In this document: piece by piece, positions 17,098 to 25,301 of the stretch
Layout of the letters: each line of letters opens with the position of its first letter
Position numbering within the stretch: the stretch's first letter is position 1
Source: Deltaproteobacteria bacterium UBA5205
GTDB taxonomy: Bacteria > Desulfobacterota > Syntrophorhabdia > Syntrophorhabdales > Syntrophorhabdaceae
Assembly (NCBI GenBank): GCA_002412715.1
Contig: DHVP01000004.1
Span: forward strand, 1 to 64,000
Reading direction: 5' to 3'
DNA length: 64,000 nt
Program-made: the position numbers and the translations under genes
The notes under the pieces: generated by a model
Seen by the model: the letters and a program-made list of their open reading frames with translations, nothing else
Database searches by the model: none
What the model was told of the DNA's origin: nothing

Positions 17098-18111
17098 ATA
17101 AAAGTCTCATACTGGTACAACAATCAGGATATTCGGATCGAAGACGTCCCCACACCTGTTCCCGGTCCACGGGAGATGCTGGTAAAGGTCCACGCCTGCG
17201 GCATCTGCGGAAGCGACATCGTCGAATGGTATCGCCTTCCCCGGGCGCCGCTCGTCCAGGGCCATGAAATAGGAGCCGAGGTGGTGGCAGCCGGTGAAGA
17301 GGTGGACAGGTATAAACCCGGCGACAGGGTTTTCATTCCCCCCAAGATACCCTGCGGAAACTGCCTCTATTGCGCGAATGGGCATTATCCCCAGTGCACA
17401 CAAATCAAGGAACGGCTGCCGGGCGGCTTCGCTGAGTACATCCTGGTTCCAGAGATTTTCGTACGGCAGGGAACGTATCCGCTGCCGGAGAGGGTCACCT
17501 ACGATCAGAGTACATTCATAGAACCCCTGGCCTGTGCGGTCAGGGCTCAGCGGTTGGCGGGGGTAAAGAAAGATAACAGCGTCCTGGTGATAGGCTGCGG
17601 GATGTCAGGTCTCCTTCATATAAAGCTTGCCGCGGCACGTGGCTGCAAGGTCATCGCCGTCGACGTGAATCGGATGAAGCTGGATGTCGCCGCGCGAACA
17701 GGCGCCGCTTCTGTCATCGACGGTGCCGGTGACGTGGCGGAGCGCCTGACCGGTGAACAAGGAAGGAAGGCGGATACGGTGCTGCTTTGCTCTTCGGCCC
17801 GTCAGGCCGTGGCACAGGCCTGGAGATGCGTCGACAAGGGCGGAACGATCGTTCTCTTCGCCGTCCCCGGACCGGAAGAAAAGGTCGTTGTTCCCGTCAA
17901 CGATTACTGGATGAAAGAGATCACCATCCTGACCTCATACTACTGCGGCCCCCCGGATATCGCCGAGGCAATGAATTTGATCGAATCCGGCGATATCATC
18001 GTAGACGACCTGATAACCCACCGCCTTCCTCTGGGCGACATTGCCAAAGGTTTCGCATTGGTCTCCGACGGCCGTGAATCCATCAAAGTAATCATCAAAC
18101 CGCATCAATAA
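17098..18111 (+). CDS. Zinc-dependent medium-chain dehydrogenase, apparent ATA start
   Basis: A 337-residue MDR-superfamily dehydrogenase (sorbitol/threonine dehydrogenase type). The catalytic zinc ligands are in CGICGSD and GHEIGAE; the structural zinc loop CGNCLYC...C is complete; the Rossmann motif GCGMSG is near residue 167. The family N-terminus (KVSYWYNN, then IRIEDVPTPVPGP) begins at an ATA codon at 17098 with GAGGG six bases before it. Between an in-frame stop at 17056 and the ATG at 17176 there is no ATG, GTG or TTG. Starting at 17176 would remove the first beta-strands. Either ATA is used, or an ATG was mutated or misread. It follows lsrF by 25 bases. Confidence 0.8.
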   Translation: MKVSYWYNNQDIRIEDVPTPVPGPREMLVKVHACGICGSDIVEWYRLPRAPLVQGHEIGAEVVAAGEEVDRYKPGDRVFIPPKIPCGNCLYCANGHYPQCTQIKERLPGGFAEYILVPEIFVRQGTYPLPERVTYDQSTFIEPLACAVRAQRLAGVKKDNSVLVIGCGMSGLLHIKLAAARGCKVIAVDVNRMKLDVAARTGAASVIDGAGDVAERLTGEQGRKADTVLLCSSARQAVAQAWRCVDKGGTIVLFAVPGPEEKVVVPVNDYWMKEITILTSYYCGPPDIAEAMNLIESGDIIVDDLITHRLPLGDIAKGFALVSDGRESIKVIIKPHQ

Positions 18112-18126
18112 AAGAACAAAATCAAA

Positions 18127-18161
18127 TTATAGGTCCTATAAGTCGTATTAGACCTATATAA
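18127..18161. repeat. Palindromic TAGGTCC repeat, copy 1
   Basis: A 35-base palindrome containing AGGTCCTATAAGTCGTATTA and closing with GACCTATATAA. It lies between the convergent dehydrogenase and folK genes. A second, more perfect copy is at 25194-25233. A small hairpin, GGTTGG/CCAACC (18199-18215), follows and may help end transcription. Confidence 0.75.
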
Positions 18162-18228
18162 TTCTTCCAAGGACCAACACTCTCATTACTTGATCCCGGT
18201 TGGGTATGCCAACCAGGTTTACTGATCG

Positions 18229-18747
18229 CTAGAGGTCGTCTTCATCCGGGAAACCTATCCCTTCCAGCTTCGTCACGTGCTGGTCGGCGGGGATCTCTGA
18301 AAGGAAGCCGCAGAGGGGTTTCTTGAGGACAGGGTGGATGAGGTCAGGGTCGATCTCGATGCAGGGGACGATGGCGAACCTTCTGCGGTGGAGTTCCTTG
18401 TGGGGAACCGTGAGGGGTTCTTCCTCGATGACGCCGTCGCCATACATGAGTATGTCGAGATCGATGATGCGCGGTCCGTTCACCTCTTCTCTGATCCTGC
18501 CCATTGAGGATTCAATGTCGCCCAGGAACCTGAGAAGTTCCAGGGGTGTACCTTGCCAGTCGATTTCAACGGCGCAGTTGATGAAATCATCCTGCTTTAT
18601 ATCTGAGACGGGTGATGTCGAGTAGAATGAGGATATCGATTTGAGGCCTGCCCTGCTGTCGCTGGAGATCCGCTTAATGGCAGTCATGCAGTTTTTGTAG
18701 CTGTGGCCGATATTCGACCCTATCCCGATGAAGATCTTCTTGTCCAC
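18229..18747 (-). CDS. folK: 2-amino-4-hydroxy-6-hydroxymethyldihydropteridine pyrophosphokinase
   Basis: A 172-residue HPPK of folate synthesis; it transfers pyrophosphate from ATP to the pterin alcohol. The signature GPRIIDLDILMYG and the substrate-binding VPHKELHRRRF are both present, with IGIGSNIG at the start. Length is normal. The start is GTG with GGAGG upstream. No folP or folB gene is beside it. It is followed on the same strand, upstream in transcription, by tatA. Confidence 0.94.
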   Translation of the reverse strand: MDKKIFIGIGSNIGHSYKNCMTAIKRISSDSRAGLKSISSFYSTSPVSDIKQDDFINCAVEIDWQGTPLELLRFLGDIESSMGRIREEVNGPRIIDLDILMYGDGVIEEEPLTVPHKELHRRRFAIVPCIEIDPDLIHPVLKKPLCGFLSEIPADQHVTKLEGIGFPDEDDL

Positions 18748-18795
18748 GCCGGTACCTCCATACCCCCGCCGGTGATCCCAACGTGTGGCGTTTTA

Positions 18796-18948
18796 TTAAC
18801 TCTTGCCGTCGGTTTCCTTGACTTCTTTTTTGAAATCCCTGATGCCTTTGCCTACCGACCCCATGATGGCCGGAAGCTTGCCCGCACCGAAGATAAGGAC
18901 CACGATAACAAGAATTATGATTATTTCTGGAACTCCTAGACCAAACAT
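18796..18948 (-). CDS. tatA: Twin-arginine translocase subunit TatA
   Basis: A 50-residue single-pass protein. The N-terminal segment MFGLGVPE leads into one hydrophobic helix, then the FGAGKLP hinge and a charged amphipathic helix (GKGIRDFKKEV), exactly the TatA/E pattern. It is short but within range for deltaproteobacterial TatA. A GTG at 18963 is an alternative start, five residues longer; neither has a clear ribosome site. No tatC is in the window. Confidence 0.88.
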   Translation of the reverse strand: MFGLGVPEIIIILVIVVLIFGAGKLPAIMGSVGKGIRDFKKEVKETDGKS

Positions 18949-19060
18949 TCCTAATGATATCACCGGCAAAGGAAACGAGTCAACGTTTTTCGGCGGGCAT
19001 ACATTTTGAAAATCCTTGATTATCCTCTTGTCGTCAGTATAAATACTAGCGGTGTCCGAA

Positions 19061-19423
19061 ATGAACGACAGCGAACTTCTGAAAGACCTGAACATGATGC
19101 CTGTTAACGTCATGGCCCTGAGGCTCCTCGAGGAGTCGGGGGATCATGCCGTCGATGGCAGCCTTCATTGCGTACGGGCGGCGATGTACGCCATCGAGAG
19201 CAATCAGGTCACTGTCGAGACGGATGTGGCCGAGACCGTAGCTGCAATGATGTCCTGGAGGCCCCAGCGGCTGGTTAATTTTCTCATGCTCATGAACGGT
19301 GAGGAATATGATCCTCCGGGCTGGGAAAATGCCAGAGACCTGAAAGAATTCGCGCAGGTCGTTCTCGATGACATCGAAAACAAGATCATCACTCACTTTC
19401 CCTACTACCGCAGTCCGGAATAG
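19061..19423 (+). CDS. Hypothetical protein
   Basis: A 120-residue acidic, mostly helical protein that I do not recognise. It has no signal peptide, membrane segment or Cys motif. MMSWRPQRLVNFLMLMNG in the middle is its most distinctive part. It is divergent from tatA and upstream of def. A GTG at 19052 in the same frame is another possible start; neither has a good ribosome site. The codon use resembles its neighbours, which supports it as a gene. Confidence 0.6.
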   Translation: MNDSELLKDLNMMPVNVMALRLLEESGDHAVDGSLHCVRAAMYAIESNQVTVETDVAETVAAMMSWRPQRLVNFLMLMNGEEYDPPGWENARDLKEFAQVVLDDIENKIITHFPYYRSPE

Positions 19424-19473
19424 AAGACGAAGAAACACGAAACTTTCAACCATTTCCCCCCCCTTTTCTCGGG

Positions 19474-19502
19474 TTGACTCTCCCGTCGATTTGGTTTAAA
19501 AC
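19474..19502 (+). promoter_or_regulatory. Promoter of def-fmt, predicted leaderless
   Basis: TTGACT (19474-19479) and a weaker TAAAAC (19497-19502) are 17 bases apart. The start site would be at or next to the A of the def ATG at 19508. No Shine-Dalgarno sequence is visible before this ATG. Confidence 0.45.
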
Positions 19503-19507
19503 TTTAC

Positions 19508-20008
19508 ATGTCGACAATTGATATTCGTGTCATTCCCGACCCGGTGCTGAGGACGCAGTCAAAGCCGATTGAGAACATAACAGGCGAGCTTGTAAAGCTT
19601 ACCGATGACATGGTGGAAACCATGATCCTTGCTCATGGGGCGGGTCTTGCTGCTCCCCAGATCGGTTTTCCAATCCGGCTTATCGTCATAGACACGACGC
19701 TGAATCCCACGGAAAAAGAGCCCCTTATCCTTATCAATCCGCTCATTGTCGAGGCGCAACTCGAGGAGAACGGAGAGGAAGGGTGCCTGAGTGTTCCCGG
19801 TTACTATGAGTATGTCAAAAGGGCAAAAAAGGTACTCGCGAGGGGTACCGGTCTCAAGGGCAAAACCATTGAGCTGGAATGCGAAGGCCAGCTGGCGCGG
19901 GCTCTCCAGCACGAGATCGATCACCTCAATGGAGTGCTTTTCATCGATCTGTTAAGTCCAATCAAAAAGAGCCTTTTCAAGAAGAAGTATTCCAGGAAAA
20001 ATACATGA
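19508..20008 (+). CDS. def: Peptide deformylase
   Basis: A 166-residue metalloenzyme that removes the formyl group from nascent proteins. The three motifs are intact: GAGLAAPQIG, EEGCLSVP (metal Cys) and QHEIDHLNG (HExxH). Its TGA overlaps the ATG of fmt (ATGA), so deformylation and formylation enzymes are translationally coupled, as in many bacteria. Confidence 0.96.
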   Translation: MSTIDIRVIPDPVLRTQSKPIENITGELVKLTDDMVETMILAHGAGLAAPQIGFPIRLIVIDTTLNPTEKEPLILINPLIVEAQLEENGEEGCLSVPGYYEYVKRAKKVLARGTGLKGKTIELECEGQLARALQHEIDHLNGVLFIDLLSPIKKSLFKKKYSRKNT

Positions 20009-20931
20009 GGACGGTTTTTTTTGGGTCCTCGGGTTTTTCAGTTCCCGCCCTTCTGAAGATCAAAGATTCTGTTGTGGCCGTGGTGACCAAAAAAGCAAGA
20101 CCTAAAGGCAGGGGTTACCAGACCGACGACAACGAGGTCAAGAGGGCGGCAGTACAGCTTGATTTGCCGCTTATCGAAATAGATTCTTTCAAAGATGACG
20201 AGGCGAAATCGATAGCCGATCATCGCCCCGATCTTTTTGTGGTAGTCTCCTTCGGGCTTATCGTCCCGAAATGGGCTCTCGATGTTCCGTCGATGGGACC
20301 GATCAATATTCACCCGTCGCTCCTGCCTCTTTATCGGGGTCCGTCCCCGATGCAGTGGGCGTTGTTGAGTGGCGATAAGACAACCGGGATCACCTTCATC
20401 AGGATGAATGAGAAGATGGACGAAGGTGACATCATCTACCAGGAGCCGATCACCATAGAGAAGGATGACGATTACATCACGCTCTCGAAGAGGCTTTCCG
20501 AAAAGGCAGCAGACCGTCTTCCCGAAATAATCGATCGTATCGTTCGGAAAGGGGGCATGATAGAGAGGACCGTGCAGGATCATGCCATTGCCACCTATGC
20601 CCCGATGATCACCAAGGAAATGGGCAAAATGGACTGGCAGCAAAGTGCCGCCCGGTTGGACTGTCAGGTGAAGGCGTTCGTGACCTGGCCTACGGCTTTC
20701 ACGTATCTTGATGGAAAGCTCTTGAAAGTGTTCTGTTCCTCGGTGGACGAGAGCGTTGAGGCGAAGGCCCCTGTCGGCACTATCGCGGGAGTCACCAAGG
20801 CAGGCCTTGAAGTAAGCACTGGCAAGGGTTTGCTCATCATCAGGGAGTTGCAGCTCGAAAATAAGAAACGCATGAATGCATACGATTTCTCCAGAGGATA
20901 CCGTGAGTTACAAGACAAGTCATTGAATTAG
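20005..20931 (+). CDS. fmt: Methionyl-tRNA formyltransferase
   Basis: A 308-residue enzyme that formylates initiator Met-tRNA with 10-formyl-THF. The catalytic region is NIHPSLLPLYRGPSP, followed by GDKTTGITFIRMNEKMDEGDI; both match the family. The C-terminal OB-fold domain is present, so length is normal. The ATG at 20005 overlaps the def stop; a longer in-frame start inside def was rejected because the conserved RTVFFGSS begins here. Confidence 0.95.
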   Translation: MRTVFFGSSGFSVPALLKIKDSVVAVVTKKARPKGRGYQTDDNEVKRAAVQLDLPLIEIDSFKDDEAKSIADHRPDLFVVVSFGLIVPKWALDVPSMGPINIHPSLLPLYRGPSPMQWALLSGDKTTGITFIRMNEKMDEGDIIYQEPITIEKDDDYITLSKRLSEKAADRLPEIIDRIVRKGGMIERTVQDHAIATYAPMITKEMGKMDWQQSAARLDCQVKAFVTWPTAFTYLDGKLLKVFCSSVDESVEAKAPVGTIAGVTKAGLEVSTGKGLLIIRELQLENKKRMNAYDFSRGYRELQDKSLN

Positions 20932-20954
20932 CTTTAAAAATAGCCATTTTTTTG

Positions 20955-20984
20955 TTGACAGAAAAGGCTTATAGCACATATCAT
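20955..20984 (+). promoter_or_regulatory. Promoter of the mltD-like gene
   Basis: A perfect TTGACA (20955-20960) is followed after 18 bases by TATCAT (20979-20984). The predicted leader is about 40 bases, with AAGGGG just before the ATG at 21031. Confidence 0.65.
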
Positions 20985-21030
20985 CAAGTAAGAACCACAG
21001 ACAGAATGCAGTACGGTAAATAAGGGGATC

Positions 21031-22818
21031 ATGAAAAAATATCTCGTGTTGACGGTTTTCGTTTTTCTTCTCGCTGGATGCGCAACATCCAATCATGTCG
21101 CCGTGCAGAATGTCAACGAACCTGCTGTGGCGGTCGCCCCTGAACAGCCCGCAGCGACCGGGTTCGGGTCGCCCGCTCTTTCAGAAACCGCCAGGAGTCC
21201 GGTTGCGAAGTCCCTGAAAACAAAAGCTATCGTCGCACAGACCCGGCAGAAGCAGGCAAAACAACTCCCATACGCGCTCGAAATGCAGGTCAAAGACGAT
21301 GACGATATAACGAACCTGCTGACTCATGATTACAATAAGAATTTCGACATCCCCATCGTATTCAATGACGCCGTCAAGTATTATATAAAGTGGTTCTCGG
21401 AGGACAAGAAGAAGGTCTTCGCAGGTTGGCTGAAACGGTCCCGGCTTTACGTCCCTATTATTACCGAGATCCTCCGCGAAAAAGACATGCCGGAAGACCT
21501 TGTCTATCTTGCCATGATCGAAAGCGGTTTCAACCCGAAGGCGTATTCCAGCGCAAAGGCATCAGGTCCATGGCAGTTTATCTATTCGACGGGCGGGCAA
21601 TACGGTCTGGAAGTCGATTACTGGGTGGACGAAAGACGGGATCCCGAGAAATCGACGGTCGCCGCGGCCAAGTATCTCAAGAATCTGTTCGACCAGTTCG
21701 GGTGCTGGTACCTTGCCGCCGCAAGCTATAACGCCGGCGAGGGAAGAATAGGACGGCTGATTCAGAAGCATCAGACGAACGACTTTTGGGAATTATACAG
21801 ATACAATACGCTTCCCCGGGAAACGCGGGAATATATCCCTCAGCTTATAGCGGCTGCGATCATAGCGAAGGATCCGGCAAAATTCGGTTTCGGCAGTATT
21901 ACCTACGATCCCCCGATCAGGTTTGCCGAGGTGAGCGTACCCGCAGCCACACCGATCACGGCCATTGCGAAAGCGTCTTCAGTCGATATCGATCTTGTCC
22001 GAACCTATAATCCCGAGCTCCTCAGGGGTATCACACCGCCGGGAACGAACGGCTATACAGTGAAACTGCCGTCCGGTGTTGACAAGGAGGCCTTTTACGG
22101 ACGCCTTGAAACGGAACTTGAGGGAATTTCGACGATAAGAAGCGTTACCACGTACAAGGTAAGAAAGAAAGACAGCATGGCAGGGATCCTAAAGAAATAC
22201 AATGTCAGGCAACAGGACCTGGTCCTGGTAAACTCCAGCGATAGCGAGCTCAGGATAAAGTCGGGAATGGTTATCGCCATACCAAAATTCTCCGGAGAGC
22301 CCGCGAGCCCTACCGTGCTTGCCAAAGGTGTTACGCAGGACCCTCCCGGCCCGAGCAAGACAAAAACTGCGGGGAAAGTGAAAGACGACGACGCCAGGCC
22401 GGCGAAACCCGCGCCCATGAGAATCGCTAAAGCCGATAGGGCGGACCGCTCGGTCAGAGAAGCGCCTGTGCGCCCCGTCAAGGCCTTCCACGTTGTAAAA
22501 AAGGGTGAAACCCTTTCGGAGATCTGCGACCGCTACGGTATCGATGAGGACAGTCTGCGCTCGGCAAACAAGATCAGGGGCAACAGGGTCTATCCCAATA
22601 TGAAGATCCGCCTCGTGAGCCACGTTGAGCCAAAGAAGGCGGCTGTCGCGCCTGTGAGGACGAAAAAGGTCCGGTACCATACGGTAAAGAAAGGCGAAAC
22701 GCTCACTTCCATATCGGAAAAATATGGCGTTGATGTAGACGACCTGAAAACCGCCAACAGACTCAAAGGCAACAAGATCAACAAAAGCGCCAGATTGAAG
22801 ATAGTGAAAGAAGGGTAG
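21031..22818 (+). CDS. mltD: Membrane-bound lytic transglycosylase D-like lipoprotein with three LysM domains
   Basis: A 595-residue peptidoglycan-cleaving enzyme. The signal ends in a perfect lipobox (LLAGC). The SLT domain covers about residues 140-270 with catalytic E164 in MIESGFNP, then SGPWQFI and AASYNAGEG. Three LysM domains follow, near residues 372-417, 486-530 and 548-593, separated by Lys/Pro/Ala-rich linkers. The last two LysM domains share HTVKKGETL-type starts. E. coli MltD has two LysM domains, so this is a larger version. It has its own promoter and is convergent with a GNAT gene. Confidence 0.92.
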   Translation: MKKYLVLTVFVFLLAGCATSNHVAVQNVNEPAVAVAPEQPAATGFGSPALSETARSPVAKSLKTKAIVAQTRQKQAKQLPYALEMQVKDDDDITNLLTHDYNKNFDIPIVFNDAVKYYIKWFSEDKKKVFAGWLKRSRLYVPIITEILREKDMPEDLVYLAMIESGFNPKAYSSAKASGPWQFIYSTGGQYGLEVDYWVDERRDPEKSTVAAAKYLKNLFDQFGCWYLAAASYNAGEGRIGRLIQKHQTNDFWELYRYNTLPRETREYIPQLIAAAIIAKDPAKFGFGSITYDPPIRFAEVSVPAATPITAIAKASSVDIDLVRTYNPELLRGITPPGTNGYTVKLPSGVDKEAFYGRLETELEGISTIRSVTTYKVRKKDSMAGILKKYNVRQQDLVLVNSSDSELRIKSGMVIAIPKFSGEPASPTVLAKGVTQDPPGPSKTKTAGKVKDDDARPAKPAPMRIAKADRADRSVREAPVRPVKAFHVVKKGETLSEICDRYGIDEDSLRSANKIRGNRVYPNMKIRLVSHVEPKKAAVAPVRTKKVRYHTVKKGETLTSISEKYGVDVDDLKTANRLKGNKINKSARLKIVKEG

Positions 22819-22839
22819 AGAGAAGAAAAGAACCGTCTC

Positions 22840-23292
22840 TCAGACTTTCAGCACCAGGTTGATCATATCGCCGCGTGAAAAACCCATGGCGTGGAAGAAC
22901 TGAAGAAGATCCCAATCGTTCCAGTTAACAAGAGTATATATAGTATCGACACTGTATTTCTGCAGGCTGTCGATAAGGCCTACTGCGAGAACTTTCGCAA
23001 TACCCCTGTTCTGGTAATCCGGGTCGATGCCGATTGTGTCGATCCAGCCTATATTGTTGGGAACTTTGAACTCCCAACCACTGACCTCGCCAAGAATAAA
23101 GCCGGCCACCTTTCCATCAATTTCCGCTACCAGTGAGGCATCGGGGGGTCTATTCTCGGCCTGGTTTATAATTTTTGTGACCCAGTAATCTTTTCTGCTT
23201 TCGCCTAGAACCTTGGTATCGATTTCTACTATGGAGTCCAGATCACCCTTTGTCATCTGTCTCACGGATAGTTTGTCAAGAAAATTACTCAT
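22840..23292 (-). CDS. GNAT family N-acetyltransferase
   Basis: A 150-residue acetyltransferase. The acetyl-CoA loop is PDYQNRGIAKVL (the Q/RxxGxG/A motif), preceded by a WIDTIGIDP strand. The C-terminal LLQFFHAMGF is the usual final motif. The N-terminal RQMTKGDLDSIVEID is typical of RimI-like proteins. The ATG at 23292 begins just before that segment; a longer ORF upstream was rejected. Substrate unknown. Confidence 0.85.
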   Translation of the reverse strand: MSNFLDKLSVRQMTKGDLDSIVEIDTKVLGESRKDYWVTKIINQAENRPPDASLVAEIDGKVAGFILGEVSGWEFKVPNNIGWIDTIGIDPDYQNRGIAKVLAVGLIDSLQKYSVDTIYTLVNWNDWDLLQFFHAMGFSRGDMINLVLKV

Positions 23293-23421
23293 TGTGGTTT
23301 TAACCTCGCTTGTACATTTTTTAACATAGTGCTGATATGGATTGCAAGAGAAAGATTGATCTTTAAGACATGAAACAGGCAATGTTATCGGAATGTTAGG
23401 AAGGAGAGTCTATTTTGTGGG

Positions 23422-23742
23422 TCAAAATGTCAGTCTTTCGACGGAAACGGCCTTGCCATGGGGAGGACCGGGTCTATGCGTCTTTGCTCTGTTTCTCTTC
23501 ATTGCGGCTTTGCACTGCGGGCACAGAACCCCCGGACACTTCTCATCGACGGTGAATATTTCGCCGCACTGGTAGCACATCTCCTGGTTCCCGCTTCGCG
23601 TGGGGTAGTCGGGATAGATGCGATGGAGACATGTGGGCTTCGAACACACAAAGACTTTCACCGTGTTGCAGGCATCAAAATCGGGGTACATTTCCGAGCC
23701 GCAATGGGGGCAAGGGCTGGTGGGTGCTATTCTGTCGGTCAT
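23422..23742 (-). CDS. Small zinc-ribbon protein with four Cys pairs
   Basis: A 106-residue protein with CPHC, CSKPTC, CYQC and CPQC motifs, enough to bind two metal ions. The first half looks like a topoisomerase-type zinc finger (CPHCGSEM, then VCSKPTCLH); the last 25 residues are basic. It could bind nucleic acid or act as an adaptor; I do not recognise the family. GGGAGGT precedes the ATG. Confidence 0.72.
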   Translation of the reverse strand: MTDRIAPTSPCPHCGSEMYPDFDACNTVKVFVCSKPTCLHRIYPDYPTRSGNQEMCYQCGEIFTVDEKCPGVLCPQCKAAMKRNRAKTHRPGPPHGKAVSVERLTF

Positions 23743-23868
23743 GGGTTACCTCCCGTGTTTCTAAGAGGATTATCGGCAGGAGACATGGATATGTTAGTGG
23801 AAAAATGTGAAAAAATGCATGCCCTGGGTAAAGGGACCAAATCGAATGTTTTGAAGTTGGTGTGAAGA

Positions 23869-25122
23869 CTACACGGGACGAGTTCTTCTTTTTGCTATCT
23901 CTGCAAAAAGACTGTGGAGCATGGGGGTTTTTTCGAAGTCTTCCGTTGTGATCCTGCGAACCGCAATGTCCGTCGTGGCAACGACCGTGGCGCTTCGCTT
24001 TCTGTCCATGGTGAAATAGGCCATTTCTCCAAAGATGTCTCCTTCGGACAGGTCCGCGATCCGGTTTCCTCCGGCATCTTCAACCCGTACTTTGCCCCGG
24101 GCGAGATAGTAGATGCCGTTCGGTTCATCGCCGACCCTCATGATGACGTCGCCCTCCTTGAACCATTTTATCCTGAAAAGATTCTCCCATTTGGTGTTCT
24201 CCACGAGGGCATAGTAAAACTCCTGATCAAATGCCTTGATCAACTGCTGAGAGAGAAGTAATAGCCTGATGCCTATGGACTGCCCTTGTTTTTCGTCTAT
24301 CGTCATGCCCAGTTTTTCAAAGGTATCGAGAGGATAGGGGTGTTCGTGGATGTATTCGGATATGCGCAAAGTCGCCACATCAAGCTGACCCGTGGCCTTC
24401 CTGAATGCCATCTCCGCCTGGTGTAATTTGTGTTCTGCAAGCTGGAAATTAGGGGTGATCCCCTTCTGTGCATTACCGATAAAATGTTCGATTGCCTCGT
24501 TCTTAAGCTGGATGAAATTGGCGAGACTGGCTTCATCAACGCCGGAAGGGCATTTATGTATGCCCGGTTTGTAGACGGAATAGACGTGGATTGGATGCTC
24601 AAAACCCTTGGGCGTTACTTTGCCGATGGCTACAATATGCCGTGCCTCTTTGTCCTGGGCGAGCGCCATCTCGCGGTCCATAAGAATGGTAGTGCCAAAA
24701 TAGGCACATAATTCTTCCAGCCTGTTGGCGGCGGCGAAACAACTCCCGAACCTCAGCATCAGCTTTCCGAATTGCGCTTCTATAACCTCTCCGACGTAAA
24801 TCCCTATCCTGGTGAAGGGGATCGTTCCCGCTTCAATCGCCCGCACAATTTCGATGGCTGCCTTGAGGGCCCGCCTGCATTTTTGTTCCCTGTCTTCCCC
24901 GTCCTTTTGCTTGAAGATGACAATCGATGCATCTCCGGCGCAAGGTTCGAAGTCGTCGGCGGCATGGTCCCCATCCATAACGATACTCTGCATCAATCCA
25001 TGGTAACCGATCATGAAATCCCGGATCTCTTCAGCGGTCATATTGGCTGTGATCCTGGAATATTGATGGATATCGGTTATAAGAACGGCGGCTTCGTTTC
25101 GAGGATCGTTCGTTTTTGTCAT
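23869..25122 (-). CDS. Class III nucleotide cyclase-like domain fused to a cNMP-binding domain
   Basis: A 417-residue cytoplasmic protein. Residues 10-185 form a class III cyclase homology domain with both metal aspartates (D17 in LITDIHQYS, D64 in AGDASIV) and GIYVGEV. In the usual N-x-x-x-R pair, the Arg is R134 but the Asn position seems to be Ala (A130), so activity may be weak or lost. A helical linker follows. Residues 300-410 are a CRP-type cyclic-nucleotide-binding domain with GDIFGEMA and the phosphate-contact RKRSATV. The protein lacks a DNA-binding helix-turn-helix. Linking a producer and a sensor of cNMP suggests self-regulation or a pseudo-enzyme sensor. Confidence 0.85.
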   Translation of the reverse strand: MTKTNDPRNEAAVLITDIHQYSRITANMTAEEIRDFMIGYHGLMQSIVMDGDHAADDFEPCAGDASIVIFKQKDGEDREQKCRRALKAAIEIVRAIEAGTIPFTRIGIYVGEVIEAQFGKLMLRFGSCFAAANRLEELCAYFGTTILMDREMALAQDKEARHIVAIGKVTPKGFEHPIHVYSVYKPGIHKCPSGVDEASLANFIQLKNEAIEHFIGNAQKGITPNFQLAEHKLHQAEMAFRKATGQLDVATLRISEYIHEHPYPLDTFEKLGMTIDEKQGQSIGIRLLLLSQQLIKAFDQEFYYALVENTKWENLFRIKWFKEGDVIMRVGDEPNGIYYLARGKVRVEDAGGNRIADLSEGDIFGEMAYFTMDRKRSATVVATTDIAVRRITTEDFEKTPMLHSLFAEIAKRRTRPV

Positions 25123-25140
25123 GGTTTATCTTGCATGACC

Positions 25141-25170
25141 ATTATACGCAAGAAGCCGACGACGAGTCAA
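25141..25170 (-). promoter_or_regulatory. Promoter of the cyclase/cNMP-binding gene
   Basis: On the minus strand TTGACT (25170-25165) and a perfect TATAAT (25146-25141) are 18 bases apart. The predicted leader is about 12 bases and has no Shine-Dalgarno site. Confidence 0.7.
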
Positions 25171-25193
25171 GAAAGGTCGAGAAAACACAAAAA

Positions 25194-25233
25194 AATAGGT
25201 CCTATAAGTCGTATAAGACCTATAGGACCTATT
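25194..25233. repeat. Palindromic TAGGTCC repeat, copy 2
   Basis: A 40-base palindrome whose arms AATAGGTCCTATA and TATAGGACCTATT are perfect 13-base complements around AGTCGTATAAGACC. It shares its left 20 bases or so with the copy at 18127-18161. It lies between the cyclase promoter and the TPR gene of the caspase operon. Confidence 0.85.
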
Positions 25234-25301
25234 GAAAAACATCCAAAGCGCAGGCGCGGGTTTCCCGACCGTGTTTAAAGCCGAAGCGTCCGCGTTACCC
25301 C

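Noticed and set aside
22819..22839. Terminator between the mltD-like and GNAT genes
   Set aside because: AGAGA/TCTCT can pair, but the stem is short and AT-rich without a T-run, so I cannot call it.
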